34,691 bases of DNA from Acidobacteriota bacterium (GCA_027307115.1 DAHUXN010000067.1:1-34691), one strand, 5' to 3'. Shown: positions 17,223 to 25,995, counted from the stretch's first letter. Notes: generated by a model not told the origin, from the letters alone. Numbers and translations are program-made.

Positions 17223-17672
17223 CTAGAGGCCAAGGCGCTTAGCAACATCTGGACGTTCGGTTGTGAACCTATTCAATGTGTTCAGGACTTCATCAATGGT
17301 TTGGCGAACGGCTGGGATGCGCAACTGCCCCGTATTGACAGGCCTCGCTTCGAAGACGTCACGGTTCTATCCTTCGATGTGAATCAAATGCTGTTCGATT
17401 CTCGTCCTCACATTCGGGTCAGCGAACTGCGAGTGATAAAACTCGCCCTCTGGAGCAGAAATCGACTTCGGACCAACGCTGGCAAGTGTGTTGGCTGCCT
17501 TCTCAAACTTAGCTGACCACTCGGCATCGTCCGCTTTGCGATTTTCCTCGCTCCGAACCTGGCTGTTCATTAGGGTCGTTTGCCGACGCACATAAAAAAA
17601 GCTGGCAACGCCGAAGCAGCCGCCGATGGCACCAATCGCAGCAAAAATCCAGGTGAGGGATGTGAGCAACAT
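17223..17672 (-). pseudogene. Small membrane-anchored protein gene interrupted by an in-frame TAG
   Basis: From the ATG at 17672 the frame codes for one membrane helix (residues 2-28, LLTSLTWIFAAIGAIGGCFG...) and a charged, probably coiled segment (MNSQVRSEENRKADDAEWSA), stopping after 101 residues at a TAG (17369-17367). The same frame then stays open for another 47 codons that read like normal protein (residues such as PAVRQTIDEVLNTLNRFTTE) before a second TAG at 17225-17223. It may be a gene with a nonsense mutation, a 101-aa protein that still works, or a readthrough case. No family was recognised. It lies about 140 bases after the uvrA stop on the same strand. No good Shine-Dalgarno precedes the ATG. 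Confidence 0.55.
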
Positions 17673-17809
17673 TATCCGGAGGAAGTATATCAGGGCGGGA
17701 CGTGTGGGCGCAGCACGCAAGGCTCCTGCGATAGGCTTGCGGGCGGCGATGTGCGAAGGTAGGCAAGCAGATTCCTCGTCGCGGTTGCTCCTCGGAATGA
17801 CAACTAATT

Positions 17810-20635
17810 CTATTTGCTTGATGCGGCGGAGTTGCCGTTGGAGTTGGCGAGGCCGAGGGCCGGGGCGAGGGCGGCGCCGGTGTAGGATTTTTTGTTGCGG
17901 GCGACTTGCTCGGGAGTGCCGTGGGCGACGATGCGGCCACCGCCTTCGCCGCCTTCGGGGCCGAGGTCGATGAGCCAGTCGGCTTGTTTGATGACGTCGA
18001 GATTGTGCTCGATGATGATGACGGTGTTGCCCAAATCGACGAGGCGCTTCAAAACGTCGAGAAGTTTTTTCACGTCGTCGAAATGCAGGCCGGTGGTGGG
18101 CTCGTCGAGAATGTAAAGCGTACGGCCGGTCTGGCGGCGGGAAAGTTCGCGGGCGAGTTTGGTGCGCTGGGCTTCGCCGCCGGAAAGAGTGGTGGAGGAT
18201 TGGCCGAGTTGCACGTAACCGAGGCCGACGTCGACCATGGTTCCGAGCTTCTGCTTGATCTGCGGAATATTTTCGAGAATGGGCAGCACGTCCTCGATGG
18301 GCATTTCGAGTAAGTCGGAAACGGAATAGCCTTTGTAGCGCACGGAAAGCGTCTCCGCGTTGTAGCGATGGCCGCGGCAAACCTCGCATAGGACGTAAAC
18401 ATCCGGCAGAAAATTCATTTCGATGCGGCGCAGACCGTCGCCCTGGCAGGCTTCGCAGCGGCCGCCTTTCACATTGAAGCTGAAGCGGCCGGGACGATAG
18501 CCGCGTTCGCGCGATTCGGGAAGCATGGCGAAAAGCTCGCGAATGGGCGTGAAGACTCCGGTGTAGGTGGCGGGATTTGAGCGCGGCGTGCGGCCGATGG
18601 GCGCTTGATCGATTTCGATGACTTTGTCGAGATGTTCGAGGCCGAGAATGGCGCGATGCGCGCCGGGAGTTTCGGTGGAGCGGTAAAGTTTTTGCGCGAG
18701 GGCGCGATAGAGAATGTCGTTGACGAGCGTGGATTTGCCCGAGCCGGAGACTCCGGTAATGACGGTGAGGAGGCCGAGGGGGAATTCGATGTCGATATTT
18801 TTCAAATTATTGGCGTGCGCGCCGAGAATTTTCAGCGATTTGCCGTTGGGCTTGCGGCGATTTTCAGGGACAGGAATTTTCAGTTCGCCGGAGAGATAAC
18901 GTCCCGTGAGCGAAGCCGGATTTGACTGGATATCGGACGGCGCGCCGGAGGCGACGAGGTGGCCTCCGACTTTTCCTGCGCCGGGGCCAAGATCCACAAC
19001 GTAATCCGCGCGGCGAATGGTTTCTTCGTCATGCTCGACGACGAGGACGGTGTTGCCGAGGTCGCGCAAAGTCTCGAGCGTGCCGAGCAGGCGGCCATTG
19101 TCGCGGGCGTGGAGGCCGATGGAAGGCTCGTCGAGAACATAGAGAACGCCACGAAGGCGCGAACCGATTTGCGTGGCGAGGCGAATGCGTTGGGCTTCGC
19201 CGCCGGAGAGAGTGGCCGCGGACCGATCGAGCGTGAGGTAGCTGAGGCCGACGGCGAGAAGAAAATCGAGGCGCTCGGCGACTTCGCCCAACGGGCGATC
19301 CGCGATGGCATGCTGGCGCGGCGTGAGGCTGGGAAGAATTTTGTCGATGGCCTTGCGCGCTTCGGCGAGAGAAAGAGAAGTGAAGTTAGCGATGGAGTAA
19401 TCGCCGATTTTTACGGCGAGGCTTTCGGGGCGCAGGCGCTTTTGCGCGCACGCGGCGCAGGGCGTTGGCGACATATATTGCGCGAGCCATTCGCGGTATT
19501 CGTCAGAAGCGGTTTCCTCGAGATTGCGTTCGAGATGATCGATGACGCCTTTGAAATTCAGGCCTTTCGTGGGGCGGCCGTTCGCGGGATTGCCGTAGAG
19601 AATTAAATTTTGCACGCGGCGCGAAAGTTTCTCGAACGGCGTGCCGAGATCAAAACCGTGGGCAAGCGCGGCGAGCTTGAGCGTGCGCTGAAGATTCGCG
19701 GAGCCTCCGCCGGGGCCGAGAGCGCCTTCGAAGAGCGGCTTGGACCAGTCGACGATAATTTTTCCGGGATCGAAATTGTATTTCGAGCCGAGGCCGTGGC
19801 ATTCCGGGCACGCACCATAGGGCGAATTGAAGCTGAAAGAACGCGGTTCGAGCGCGGGAATCGAAATGCCGCAGTCGGCGCAGGCAAGTTTTTCGGAGTA
19901 CATCTGCTCTTCGCCGCCGACGATGGCGATGGTGACGAGGCCGTCAGTGAGCTTGGTGGCAGTCTCGATGGATTGCTCGAGGCGCTTGGAGATTCCTTCC
20001 TTGATGAGAAGGCGATCGATGACGATTTCGATGGTGTGATTACGGCGACGGTCGAGGGCGGGAGGCTCGTCGAGATTCACAAGATCGCCATCGACGCGCG
20101 CGCGAAGGAATCCAGCGCGGGCAAATTTCTCGAATTCCTTTTTGTATTCGCCTTTGCGGCCGCGAACCACGGGAGCGAGGACCATGATGCGTTCGTCGGG
20201 GCGCAGCGCCAGGACGGATTGGACGATTTGCTCGGTGGACTGGCGCGCGATGGGCTTGCCGCAATTCGGGCAGTGCGGCGTGCCAATGGAACTGTAAATG
20301 ACGCGCAGGTAATCGTAAATTTCGGTGATGGTGCCGACGGTGGAGCGCGGAGAGCGCGTGGTGGTTTTCTGCTCGATGGCGATGGAGGGCGAAAGGCCTT
20401 CGATGGAATCGACCTCGGGGCGCTCCATCTGGTCGAGGAACTGCCGCGCGTAGGCGGAAAGCGATTCGACGTAGCGGCGCTGGCCTTCGGCGTAGAGCGT
20501 GTCGAAAGCGAGCGAGGACTTGCCCGAGCCGGAAAGCCCGGTGACGACGGTGAGCGAGTTGCGCGGGATTTCGAGATTGATGTTTTTAAGATTGTGCTGG
20601 CGCGCGCCGCGAATGACGATTTGTTTGAGAGCCAT
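17810..20635 (-). CDS. uvrA: Excinuclease ABC subunit A
   Basis: With the ATG at 20635 ([20 protein letters not shown]) the protein has 941 residues, the usual UvrA length; an in-frame extension upstream to 20731 has no conserved content. UvrA is the damage-recognition ATPase of nucleotide excision repair: a dimer finds lesions and loads UvrB. Two ABC modules are seen, with Walker A GLSGSGKS (33-40) and GVSGSGKST (about 635), two LSGGEAQR signatures and two Walker B segments followed by EP ([26 protein letters not shown]). Zinc-binding cysteine pairs are present (CADCG...[22 protein letters not shown]...CEVCRGH). The C-terminus is a Ser/Asn/Ala-rich tail. No SOS box was found by eye. Downstream co-directional genes are unrelated in function. 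Confidence 0.98.
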   Translation of the reverse strand: MALKQIVIRGARQHNLKNINLEIPRNSLTVVTGLSGSGKSSLAFDTLYAEGQRRYVESLSAYARQFLDQMERPEVDSIEGLSPSIAIEQKTTTRSPRSTVGTITEIYDYLRVIYSSIGTPHCPNCGKPIARQSTEQIVQSVLALRPDERIMVLAPVVRGRKGEYKKEFEKFARAGFLRARVDGDLVNLDEPPALDRRRNHTIEIVIDRLLIKEGISKRLEQSIETATKLTDGLVTIAIVGGEEQMYSEKLACADCGISIPALEPRSFSFNSPYGACPECHGLGSKYNFDPGKIIVDWSKPLFEGALGPGGGSANLQRTLKLAALAHGFDLGTPFEKLSRRVQNLILYGNPANGRPTKGLNFKGVIDHLERNLEETASDEYREWLAQYMSPTPCAACAQKRLRPESLAVKIGDYSIANFTSLSLAEARKAIDKILPSLTPRQHAIADRPLGEVAERLDFLLAVGLSYLTLDRSAATLSGGEAQRIRLATQIGSRLRGVLYVLDEPSIGLHARDNGRLLGTLETLRDLGNTVLVVEHDEETIRRADYVVDLGPGAGKVGGHLVASGAPSDIQSNPASLTGRYLSGELKIPVPENRRKPNGKSLKILGAHANNLKNIDIEFPLGLLTVITGVSGSGKSTLVNDILYRALAQKLYRSTETPGAHRAILGLEHLDKVIEIDQAPIGRTPRSNPATYTGVFTPIRELFAMLPESRERGYRPGRFSFNVKGGRCEACQGDGLRRIEMNFLPDVYVLCEVCRGHRYNAETLSVRYKGYSVSDLLEMPIEDVLPILENIPQIKQKLGTMVDVGLGYVQLGQSSTTLSGGEAQRTKLARELSRRQTGRTLYILDEPTTGLHFDDVKKLLDVLKRLVDLGNTVIIIEHNLDVIKQADWLIDLGPEGGEGGGRIVAHGTPEQVARNKKSYTGAALAPALGLANSNGNSAASSK

Positions 20636-21158
20636 GTCGAAAGAGGGTCCCCACAGGCGCGGCCGCCGTACAGCGCGGAGAATACGCCCAAGGTAACCTA
20701 TCAACATACAAGGCGGGAGTGAAGGGGTCAAGGTGGTTGCTGGCGGTCCCGTCCGCGCTCCGCGTTTTGGATCCGATGGTAGCGCTACGATACGAGTAGT
20801 ACGCGTGAGTTGGGCGCGAGTAACGGGGAGAAATTACGCGATGTGGAGATTTTTACGTGGCTGTGGATATCGTAAGATATTTAGATGGAGTGATTTAAGA
20901 ATGGCTTGCGGCGTGCGTAAGAAGGCAGCGTCGGGGGAAGACAAGCCGAGGATCCCTTTAGGGGATTGAGGGCTGGGCCGGTTTCCTTCCCCCACACACT
21001 CCGCCGACTCCCACGATACCTACCCTCTAAACGGCGGGGGTGTGTTGGTCTCACCGTTTCCTGAAAGTCTTGCCTCTTCCTGAAATCTAAACGCACGAAC
21101 GAATTGCTGCGTCCACGTTTCCTATCATCTAAAATGTACGCGTGATGAGCGGGAGAGT
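20636..21158. other. Intergenic region between uvrA and tRNA-Asn
   Basis: No intact gene is supported. A permease-gene relic lies at 20728-20799. Small hairpins occur (GATATC-GTAA-GATATT near 20867; ATCCC-TTTA-GGGGAT near 20952). Short ORFs here have no recognisable features. The tRNA promoter was not clearly identified; TAAAAT near 21130 could be its -10. Confidence 0.45.
20728..20799 (+). pseudogene. Relic of the 3' end of an FtsX/ADOP-type permease gene
   Basis: Reading from 20728, 24 codons give [13 protein letters not shown] followed by [10 protein letters not shown] and a stop. The last ten residues are the hallmark C-terminus of acidobacterial MacB/ADOP permeases (compare LDPVEALRYE at the end of the intact gene at 12144). 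Nothing further upstream in this frame looks like the rest of a permease, and uvrA begins just 92 bases away on the other strand. It is best read as the surviving 3' tip of a deleted gene. DNA identity to the end of the 12144 gene (GGATCC, AGCGCT, ACGA.TAGTACG) continues just past the stop. Confidence 0.65.
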
Positions 21159-21234
21159 TGGGGCGTGGTCCAATTGGTAGGACGCTGCACTGTTAATGCA
21201 GACGGTGTTGGTTCGAATCCAACCGCCCCAGCCA
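21159..21234 (+). tRNA. tRNA-Asn (anticodon GTT)
   Basis: The cloverleaf is complete: acceptor TGGGGCG (21159-21165) with CGCCCCA (21224-21230), discriminator G and an encoded CCA. The anticodon stem TGCA/TGCA encloses CTGTTAA, giving anticodon GTT. The T arm is GTTGG-TTCGAAT-CCAAC. It reads away from uvrA and its 3' end abuts the HNH-type gene region. Confidence 0.96.
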
Positions 21235-21270
21235 TAATTCGGCAGATGATGCGGCGTGAGGAGAGGAAGC

Positions 21271-22014
21271 ATGGGCCACCCGTCAAATTCAAAGAAGTGC
21301 GTGCATTGCCTGGCGGAGCTAACAAAGAAAACGCGATCCAAAGACCACGTTTTCCCGAAGCAATGGTTCCCCGACACGACCCCGCAGAATTTGAATCGCT
21401 GGACAGTGCCAGCTTGCAAGAAGTGTAACGGTCAATTAGGAGGAGTCGAAAAACGCCTTCTGACAATTTTGTCGTGCTGCGTTGATCCGACAAAGCCCGA
21501 GACGGCGGGCGTGTATCAAAGGGTGAGACGCGGATTAGGCATTGGACTAACTGAGAAGGACCGCGAAAAGCTCGGCCCGGAGGAATTAAAAGCGCGAGAA
21601 CAAGCCAAGAAAGAGCTATTGGAAGAAATGCGTCCCTTGGACGCTGCGAGTCCAGAGGACATGGCATCTTTATTTCCCGGACTCGGCCCGTGGAACACTC
21701 CCAAACGTCAATTTATGCTGACATTTAGAAAGGAGGATATACGACGATTTTCCGAAAAAATGGTTCGAGGCTGCGAGTTCAAGATCGCTAAAAGGCTTAT
21801 CGAACCTCCATACACGGTGGCGGTCTTTTTTCTTCGGGAGGACGATGTGACACAAGAAATACAAAAAGTGGAGCAACTCGCGGCTACATACGATCTCAGT
21901 TCTTCGTTCCACGTCAAACGCATAGTAGCGCATGATGAACCACTAACCGTCTACTACTGGATTAAATTCTGGGGCGTAGTGGCTGTGCGTGCCACAATAG
22001 ATTGCAGGGTCTAA
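21271..22014 (+). CDS. HNH-type putative endonuclease
   Basis: The ATG at 21271 follows a GAGGAGAGG ribosome site; a GTG at 21256 would be less favoured. The 247-aa protein begins with a zinc-binding HNH-like module: CVHC (Cys10, Cys13), KDHVFP (Asp25-His26) and CKKCN (Cys49, Cys52, Asn53). HNH nucleases cut DNA with a histidine-metal site; Asp25-His26 would be the core. The rest (a charged helical middle, then FMLTFRKEDIRRFSEKMVRGCE and a hydrophobic/beta C-terminal part) was not recognised and may bind the target. Base composition is less GC-rich than the neighbours. It is enclosed by tRNA-Asn and a damaged copy of the tRNA's 3' end, suggesting acquisition by insertion. Confidence 0.7.
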   Translation: MGHPSNSKKCVHCLAELTKKTRSKDHVFPKQWFPDTTPQNLNRWTVPACKKCNGQLGGVEKRLLTILSCCVDPTKPETAGVYQRVRRGLGIGLTEKDREKLGPEELKAREQAKKELLEEMRPLDAASPEDMASLFPGLGPWNTPKRQFMLTFRKEDIRRFSEKMVRGCEFKIAKRLIEPPYTVAVFFLREDDVTQEIQKVEQLAATYDLSSSFHVKRIVAHDEPLTVYYWIKFWGVVAVRATIDCRV

Positions 22015-22090
22015 CCTAATTTTACAGAAGCATTCATGTCACCTGTAAACCGGGAACTTGAATAAGTGCTTGAAAAATCTGTGAGGCAGC

Positions 22091-22116
22091 GGTTTCGACT
22101 CCAGCCGCCCCAGCCA
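22091..22116 (+). repeat. Imperfect duplicate of the tRNA-Asn 3' end (att-like)
   Basis: CCGCCCCAGCCA (22105-22116) is identical to the last 12 bases of the tRNA including CCA, and the preceding GGTTTCGACTCCAG matches the T arm with a few changes. No acceptor, D or anticodon arm is present, so it is not a tRNA. A tRNA 3' end repeated after a foreign-looking gene is the normal footprint of tRNA-directed integration. Confidence 0.65.
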
Positions 22117-22179
22117 AGCTGTAGGTTAGAGGCTAGAAAGTGAAGGATGGAACTTCAGAAACATTGTGAATTGGAGCTT

Positions 22180-22716
22180 CTAGCTCGCCGTATTAGATGC
22201 TTTTTCTGTCCCTTCCGGCCACAACTGATTGATTATCGCCACGGCCAGCTGCAATCCGCTGTAAGCCATGCCGGGCATCATGATGGTGTGCATATCAGGA
22301 TGCGCAAACTTGTTTCTGATTAGCGGCAGGCCCTGGACCACCGCTTCCAAATTGAACTCTGGCACGTCTTCCTGCCGCAGAAGCCCGGTATTCTTTGCCT
22401 GCCGGAGCAACAACCTCAGCCCTCGTTTGTCTCGACCTGTCTTTGGGTCTAACTGCTTCGGCAACCGCTCTCGCAGCGCCATCTCCACAGCCGTTGCGCT
22501 GAGAAACTGGGTCAGCGTATAGAAGTGGTAGTAAAGCCAGCCGTACAAGTAGAGCGTAATGATCGAATCAAAATAATCTCGAACGGGTTGGGGAACATTG
22601 GCATTAAGCCTCAGCCCTTCGATCAGCTCATAGTGATCCTCAATCGAGGATAAACCCCAAGCCATACTCGTAGGGTCTGGCTTGAGAAATTCCTCAACAC
22701 TCTTAACTGGGGTCAT
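22180..22716 (-). CDS. Putative HEPN-like protein (RNxxxH motif)
   Basis: The ATG at 22716 follows an AGAGGAG site closely; a longer frame to 22878 only mirrors the rhodanese gene. The 178-aa product appears all-helical (residues 24-84 and 98-175). Near the C-terminus LIRNKFAHP contains R134-N135-x3-H139, the RNxxxH (Rx4-6H) motif of HEPN domains, many of which are metal-independent RNases in toxin-antitoxin, abortive infection and CRISPR systems. This is a motif match only, and many HEPN proteins are not nucleases. It lies 32 bases after the rhodanese stop on the same strand, so it may be transcribed with rhodanese and polA. No antitoxin partner (such as MNT) is adjacent. Confidence 0.6.
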   Translation of the reverse strand: MTPVKSVEEFLKPDPTSMAWGLSSIEDHYELIEGLRLNANVPQPVRDYFDSIITLYLYGWLYYHFYTLTQFLSATAVEMALRERLPKQLDPKTGRDKRGLRLLLRQAKNTGLLRQEDVPEFNLEAVVQGLPLIRNKFAHPDMHTIMMPGMAYSGLQLAVAIINQLWPEGTEKASNTAS

Positions 22717-22748
22717 GGACTCCTCTGTCTTGCCCGCCTGATAACATT

Positions 22749-23126
22749 TCAGTCGTTGGCGATGGGGAAATTGGATTCGGTCCAGGCGCGCCAGCCGCCG
22801 TCCATGGAGATGACGTTTTTGTAGCCCATTTTCTGGAGATTGTCGGCGGCAAGCGCGGAACGGAAACCGCCGCCGCAATAGAGAACGAGCGTGGCGTTTT
22901 TGTCAGGGATGGTTGTTTCGACGTCGCGTTCGATGACGCCTTTGCCGAGATGAACAGCGCCGGGAATGTGGCCCTTGGCCCATTCGTTGTCCTCGCGCGT
23001 GTCGACGAGAATCATTTTTTCGCCCGCGTCGAGGCGTTTTTTGATGTCGCGAAAATCGGCTTCCTTGACGCGCGTCTTTGCGTCGTTGACGATGGCGAGA
23101 AATGCGGGCGAGTGATAGTGCGCCAT
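22749..23126 (-). CDS. Rhodanese-like domain protein
   Basis: A single rhodanese domain of 125 residues, starting at the ATG at 23126 with GGAGGGG upstream (a TTG at 23147 is ignored). MILVDTREDNEWAKGHIPGAVHL is the classic first half, and VLYCGGGFRSALAADNLQKMGY is the active-site loop with Cys84 as sulfur acceptor. DGGWRAW near the end is also typical. Such proteins move sulfane sulfur in the cytoplasm in thiol or sulfur metabolism; the loop CGGGFRS does not define the substrate. It lies 33 bases after polA and 32 before the HEPN-like gene, all on one strand. Confidence 0.92.
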   Translation of the reverse strand: MAHYHSPAFLAIVNDAKTRVKEADFRDIKKRLDAGEKMILVDTREDNEWAKGHIPGAVHLGKGVIERDVETTIPDKNATLVLYCGGGFRSALAADNLQKMGYKNVISMDGGWRAWTESNFPIAND

Positions 23127-23159
23127 TTGTAATCCCCTCCGATTCAAATCCCAAACAAA

Positions 23160-25850
23160 TTATCGCATAGGAGACGGGTCCATATCGCGCCAGTTGGGGC
23201 CGACTTTGATGTCGATGACGAGCGGGACGTTGAGCGGATGCACCTGCTCCATGGCGTGCTTAACGAGGGGCTTGAGGCGCTCGAGTTCTTCCGTGGGGCC
23301 TTCGAAAAGAAGCTCGTCGTGGACTTGCAGAATCATGCGCGTGCGAAATTTTTCGGCGACGAGGCGACGGTCGATTTCGATCATGGCGAGTTTGATGAGG
23401 TCGGCGGCAGTGCCCTGAAGCGGCGTGTTCATCGCCGTGCGCTCGGCGAAATTGCGCAGATTGGGCTGCGGCGAATTGATTTCTGGAATTGAACGGATGC
23501 GGCCAAACATGGTGCGCGTGACGCCGGTCTTGCGCGTTTCGGCGACCTGGCGTTCGAGATATTTTTTGACGCCGCGGTAGCGGTCGAAATAAGCGGCGAT
23601 GAATTTCGCGGCTTCTTTTTGGTCAATCTGCAAATTCTGGGCGAGGCCGAAGGCGGAGAGGCCGTAGATGATGCCGAAGTTGATGACTTTCGCGGCGCGG
23701 CGATGCTCGGGAGTTTGGGCAAAGGGAGCGACGTCGAAAACTTCCTGCGCGGTGCGAGAGTGAATGTCTTCGGCGCGGCGAAAGGCTTCGACGAGGACAG
23801 GGTCCTCGGAAAAATGCGCGAGGATGCGCAGCTCGATTTGGGAATAATCGGCGGAGAGAAGAATGTTGCCGGGCTCGGCGACAAAGGCGGCGCGGATTTC
23901 GCGGCCGAGCTTGGTGCGAATGGGAATGTTCTGGAGGTTGGGATTCGAGGAACTGAGGCGGCCAGTGGCTGTGCCGGTTTGATCGATTTGCGTGTGCAGA
24001 CGGCCCGTGTGCGGGGAGATGAGCTGGTGAAGCGCGTCGGCATACGTGGAATTGAGTTTGGCGACTTCGCGGTAGTCCATGACGAGCTTGGGCAATTCGT
24101 GGAGTGCGGCGAGTTCGGTAAGAACTTCGGCGGCGGTGGAGCGGGCTTTGCCGCGCGTGCGGCGGGGAAGCGTGAGGTTGAGTTTGTCGTAGAGGACTTC
24201 GGCGAGCTGCTGCGGCGAATTGATATTGAATTCGAAGCCGGCGATTTCGTAGATGCGCTTTTCGTAGCCGCGAATTTCCTCTTCGAGAGCCGCAGAAAGT
24301 TTCTTGAGCGCTTTAGGATCGACGCAGACTCCGGCGCGTTCCATGCGCGAGAGAACGGCGGCGAGCGGGAGATCAATTTTGTTGTAAAGGCCGAGGAGAT
24401 TTTCTTTTTCGACTTCGGCGCGCAGAACCGGCGCGAGGCGGAAAAGAAAATCAGCGTGTTCGCCGGGCGCGCCGGAGAGCGCGATGTTCAGATGGCGAAG
24501 AACCGCTTCCGCGAAGGAATGATTCGCGGTGGTGGGGCGAAGGAGGTAGGAATAGAGGATCGTCGCGTGGCGAATTCCGGCGACGCGGCGCTGCTGGGCG
24601 TCGGCGTCGCAGAGAGCGAGGAGCTCGAAAAGCTTTGGGTCGTGAACAATTTTGGGGCGGCTCGCGTCGGAAAGCCAATCGGCGAGGACGCCAAGAGGCT
24701 CGTTTTTTCCGGCTTTTTTCGAGGCCGGCGCGGCGTCGACAGTCAAAATGCGAGCGAAGCCGGGGCGATTTGAGACTTCGATGGCGCGGACACGCGTGCC
24801 GTAGCCCTGGTTGTCAGTGTCGTCGCTATCGAGCGCGAGCCAGATGGCGACTTCGCCCGTGGGCGGAAGCGAATCGAGGAATTCGCGTAGTTCGCGCGCG
24901 GAAGCGAAATTCGCGTAGTCGGTTTTTTCCGTGCTCTTCGGCGCGGGGAGGGTTTTCAAGAGCGAAGTGAAGGCGAGCTCGGAATAAAGTTCGCGGAGCG
25001 CGACGAGGTCGGGATCCTGCAAGCGCAAGGCGTCGAGATCGAGTTCAACGGGCACGGCGGCATGGATGGTGGCGAGCTGCTTGCTGAGCATGACGAATTT
25101 GGCATTGTTTTGCAGGGCTTCGCGGTAGCTGGCGCGCGTGACTTCAGCGGCGCGGCGAATCGCTTCCTCGGCGCTGCCGAATTGTTGGATAAGCATGCGC
25201 GCGCCCACGTCGCCGATTCCGGGCTTGCGGCGCTCGCCGGGGGCGGGCTTTTCGTTGGGATCGCGGGCGCCGGGAATGTTGTCGATGGTGTCGCCCATCA
25301 ACGCCATCACGTCGGCGACTTTTGACGGCGGCACGCCCATCAATTCCTCGACTTTTTTCTCGTCGATAATCAGGTCGCCCTTCGAGGGATTGAGCATCTT
25401 GACGCGGCCGTCGACGAGCTGCATGAAATCTTTGTCGGCAGTGACGATAAAAATATCGAGGCCGCGTTCGACGCCCTGGCGGGCGAGCGAGGCAATCACG
25501 TCGTCCGCTTCGTAGCCCGCGAGTTCGAGGATGGGGAGACGCATGGCTTCGCAATAGCGACGGACGAAGGGGACTTGAATGAAAAGATCGTCGGGCATCG
25601 GAGCGCGCTGAGCTTTGTATTCGGCGAAGAGCTTGTCGCGAAACGTGGGCTGCGGCGTATCGTAAACCACGCCGAGATAATCGGGCTTCTGGCCTTCGAT
25701 GAGGCGGCGCATCATGGTGGCGAAAATGTAGGGGACTTTGGTGGGTATGCCTTTGTGCTCGAAGCGTTCGCCCATGGGGGCGTAGTAGGCGCGGAAGATG
25801 TAGCCCATGGCGTCGACGAGGAAAAGTGTTTTGCGCGATTTGGCGGTCAT
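23160..25850 (-). CDS. polA: DNA polymerase I
   Basis: An 896-aa PolA. The N-terminal 5' nuclease has LFLVDAMGYIFRAYYAP, YEADDVIASLA, IVTADKDFMQLV and GDTIDNIPG, so primer removal is expected to be active. The C-terminal polymerase has motif A (LLSADYSQIELRILAHF), motif B (RRAAKVINFGIIYGLSAFG) and motif C (ILQVHDELLFE). The central 3'-5' exonuclease domain looks degenerate: where DTET is expected it reads LALDSDD, the exo II block reads HDPKLFELL and the exo III Tyr/Asp pair is not intact. Proofreading is therefore probably absent, as in Taq-like enzymes. PolA fills gaps in repair and matures Okazaki fragments. The next gene downstream is rhodanese; the upstream gap holds a palindromic element. 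Confidence 0.97.
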   Translation of the reverse strand: MTAKSRKTLFLVDAMGYIFRAYYAPMGERFEHKGIPTKVPYIFATMMRRLIEGQKPDYLGVVYDTPQPTFRDKLFAEYKAQRAPMPDDLFIQVPFVRRYCEAMRLPILELAGYEADDVIASLARQGVERGLDIFIVTADKDFMQLVDGRVKMLNPSKGDLIIDEKKVEELMGVPPSKVADVMALMGDTIDNIPGARDPNEKPAPGERRKPGIGDVGARMLIQQFGSAEEAIRRAAEVTRASYREALQNNAKFVMLSKQLATIHAAVPVELDLDALRLQDPDLVALRELYSELAFTSLLKTLPAPKSTEKTDYANFASARELREFLDSLPPTGEVAIWLALDSDDTDNQGYGTRVRAIEVSNRPGFARILTVDAAPASKKAGKNEPLGVLADWLSDASRPKIVHDPKLFELLALCDADAQQRRVAGIRHATILYSYLLRPTTANHSFAEAVLRHLNIALSGAPGEHADFLFRLAPVLRAEVEKENLLGLYNKIDLPLAAVLSRMERAGVCVDPKALKKLSAALEEEIRGYEKRIYEIAGFEFNINSPQQLAEVLYDKLNLTLPRRTRGKARSTAAEVLTELAALHELPKLVMDYREVAKLNSTYADALHQLISPHTGRLHTQIDQTGTATGRLSSSNPNLQNIPIRTKLGREIRAAFVAEPGNILLSADYSQIELRILAHFSEDPVLVEAFRRAEDIHSRTAQEVFDVAPFAQTPEHRRAAKVINFGIIYGLSAFGLAQNLQIDQKEAAKFIAAYFDRYRGVKKYLERQVAETRKTGVTRTMFGRIRSIPEINSPQPNLRNFAERTAMNTPLQGTAADLIKLAMIEIDRRLVAEKFRTRMILQVHDELLFEGPTEELERLKPLVKHAMEQVHPLNVPLVIDIKVGPNWRDMDPSPMR

Positions 25851-25930
25851 GCGTCAGCCCGAATGTTGAACGGGAAGCGAGAAAACAAGGTAACACGCTG
25901 CACGGAGTTTTCGATGAAGCGAAAATATGG

Positions 25931-25995
25931 GTAGTGGACCAGTTTGAATTTTGACCGCCATTGTCACGATCAAGAAAATTCAAACTGCCCATTAC
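25931..25995. repeat. Palindromic MITE-like element, copy 4
   Basis: 65 bp with arms CAGTTTGAATTTT and AAAATTCAAACTG and the conserved centre TGTCACGATCAAG. The outer bases differ from the other copies (GTAGTGGAC and CCCATTAC). It lies in the divergent gap between polA and the Nudix gene, 80 bases from each start, so it could influence both promoters. Confidence 0.85.

Noticed and set aside
17673-18389. Long minus-strand frame upstream of the small membrane protein
   Set aside because: It overlaps uvrA in another frame and is Arg/His-rich; only the part after the ATG at 17672 looks like protein.
19610-20722. A 370-codon plus-strand ORF
   Set aside because: Antisense to uvrA, Asp/Gly/Ala/Arg-rich, no recognisable domain.
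22091-22116. Second tRNA gene
   Set aside because: Only the 3' end is present; no acceptor 5' strand, D arm or anticodon arm can be built upstream.
23619-24773. A 384-codon plus-strand ORF
   Set aside because: Antisense to polA and without any motif.
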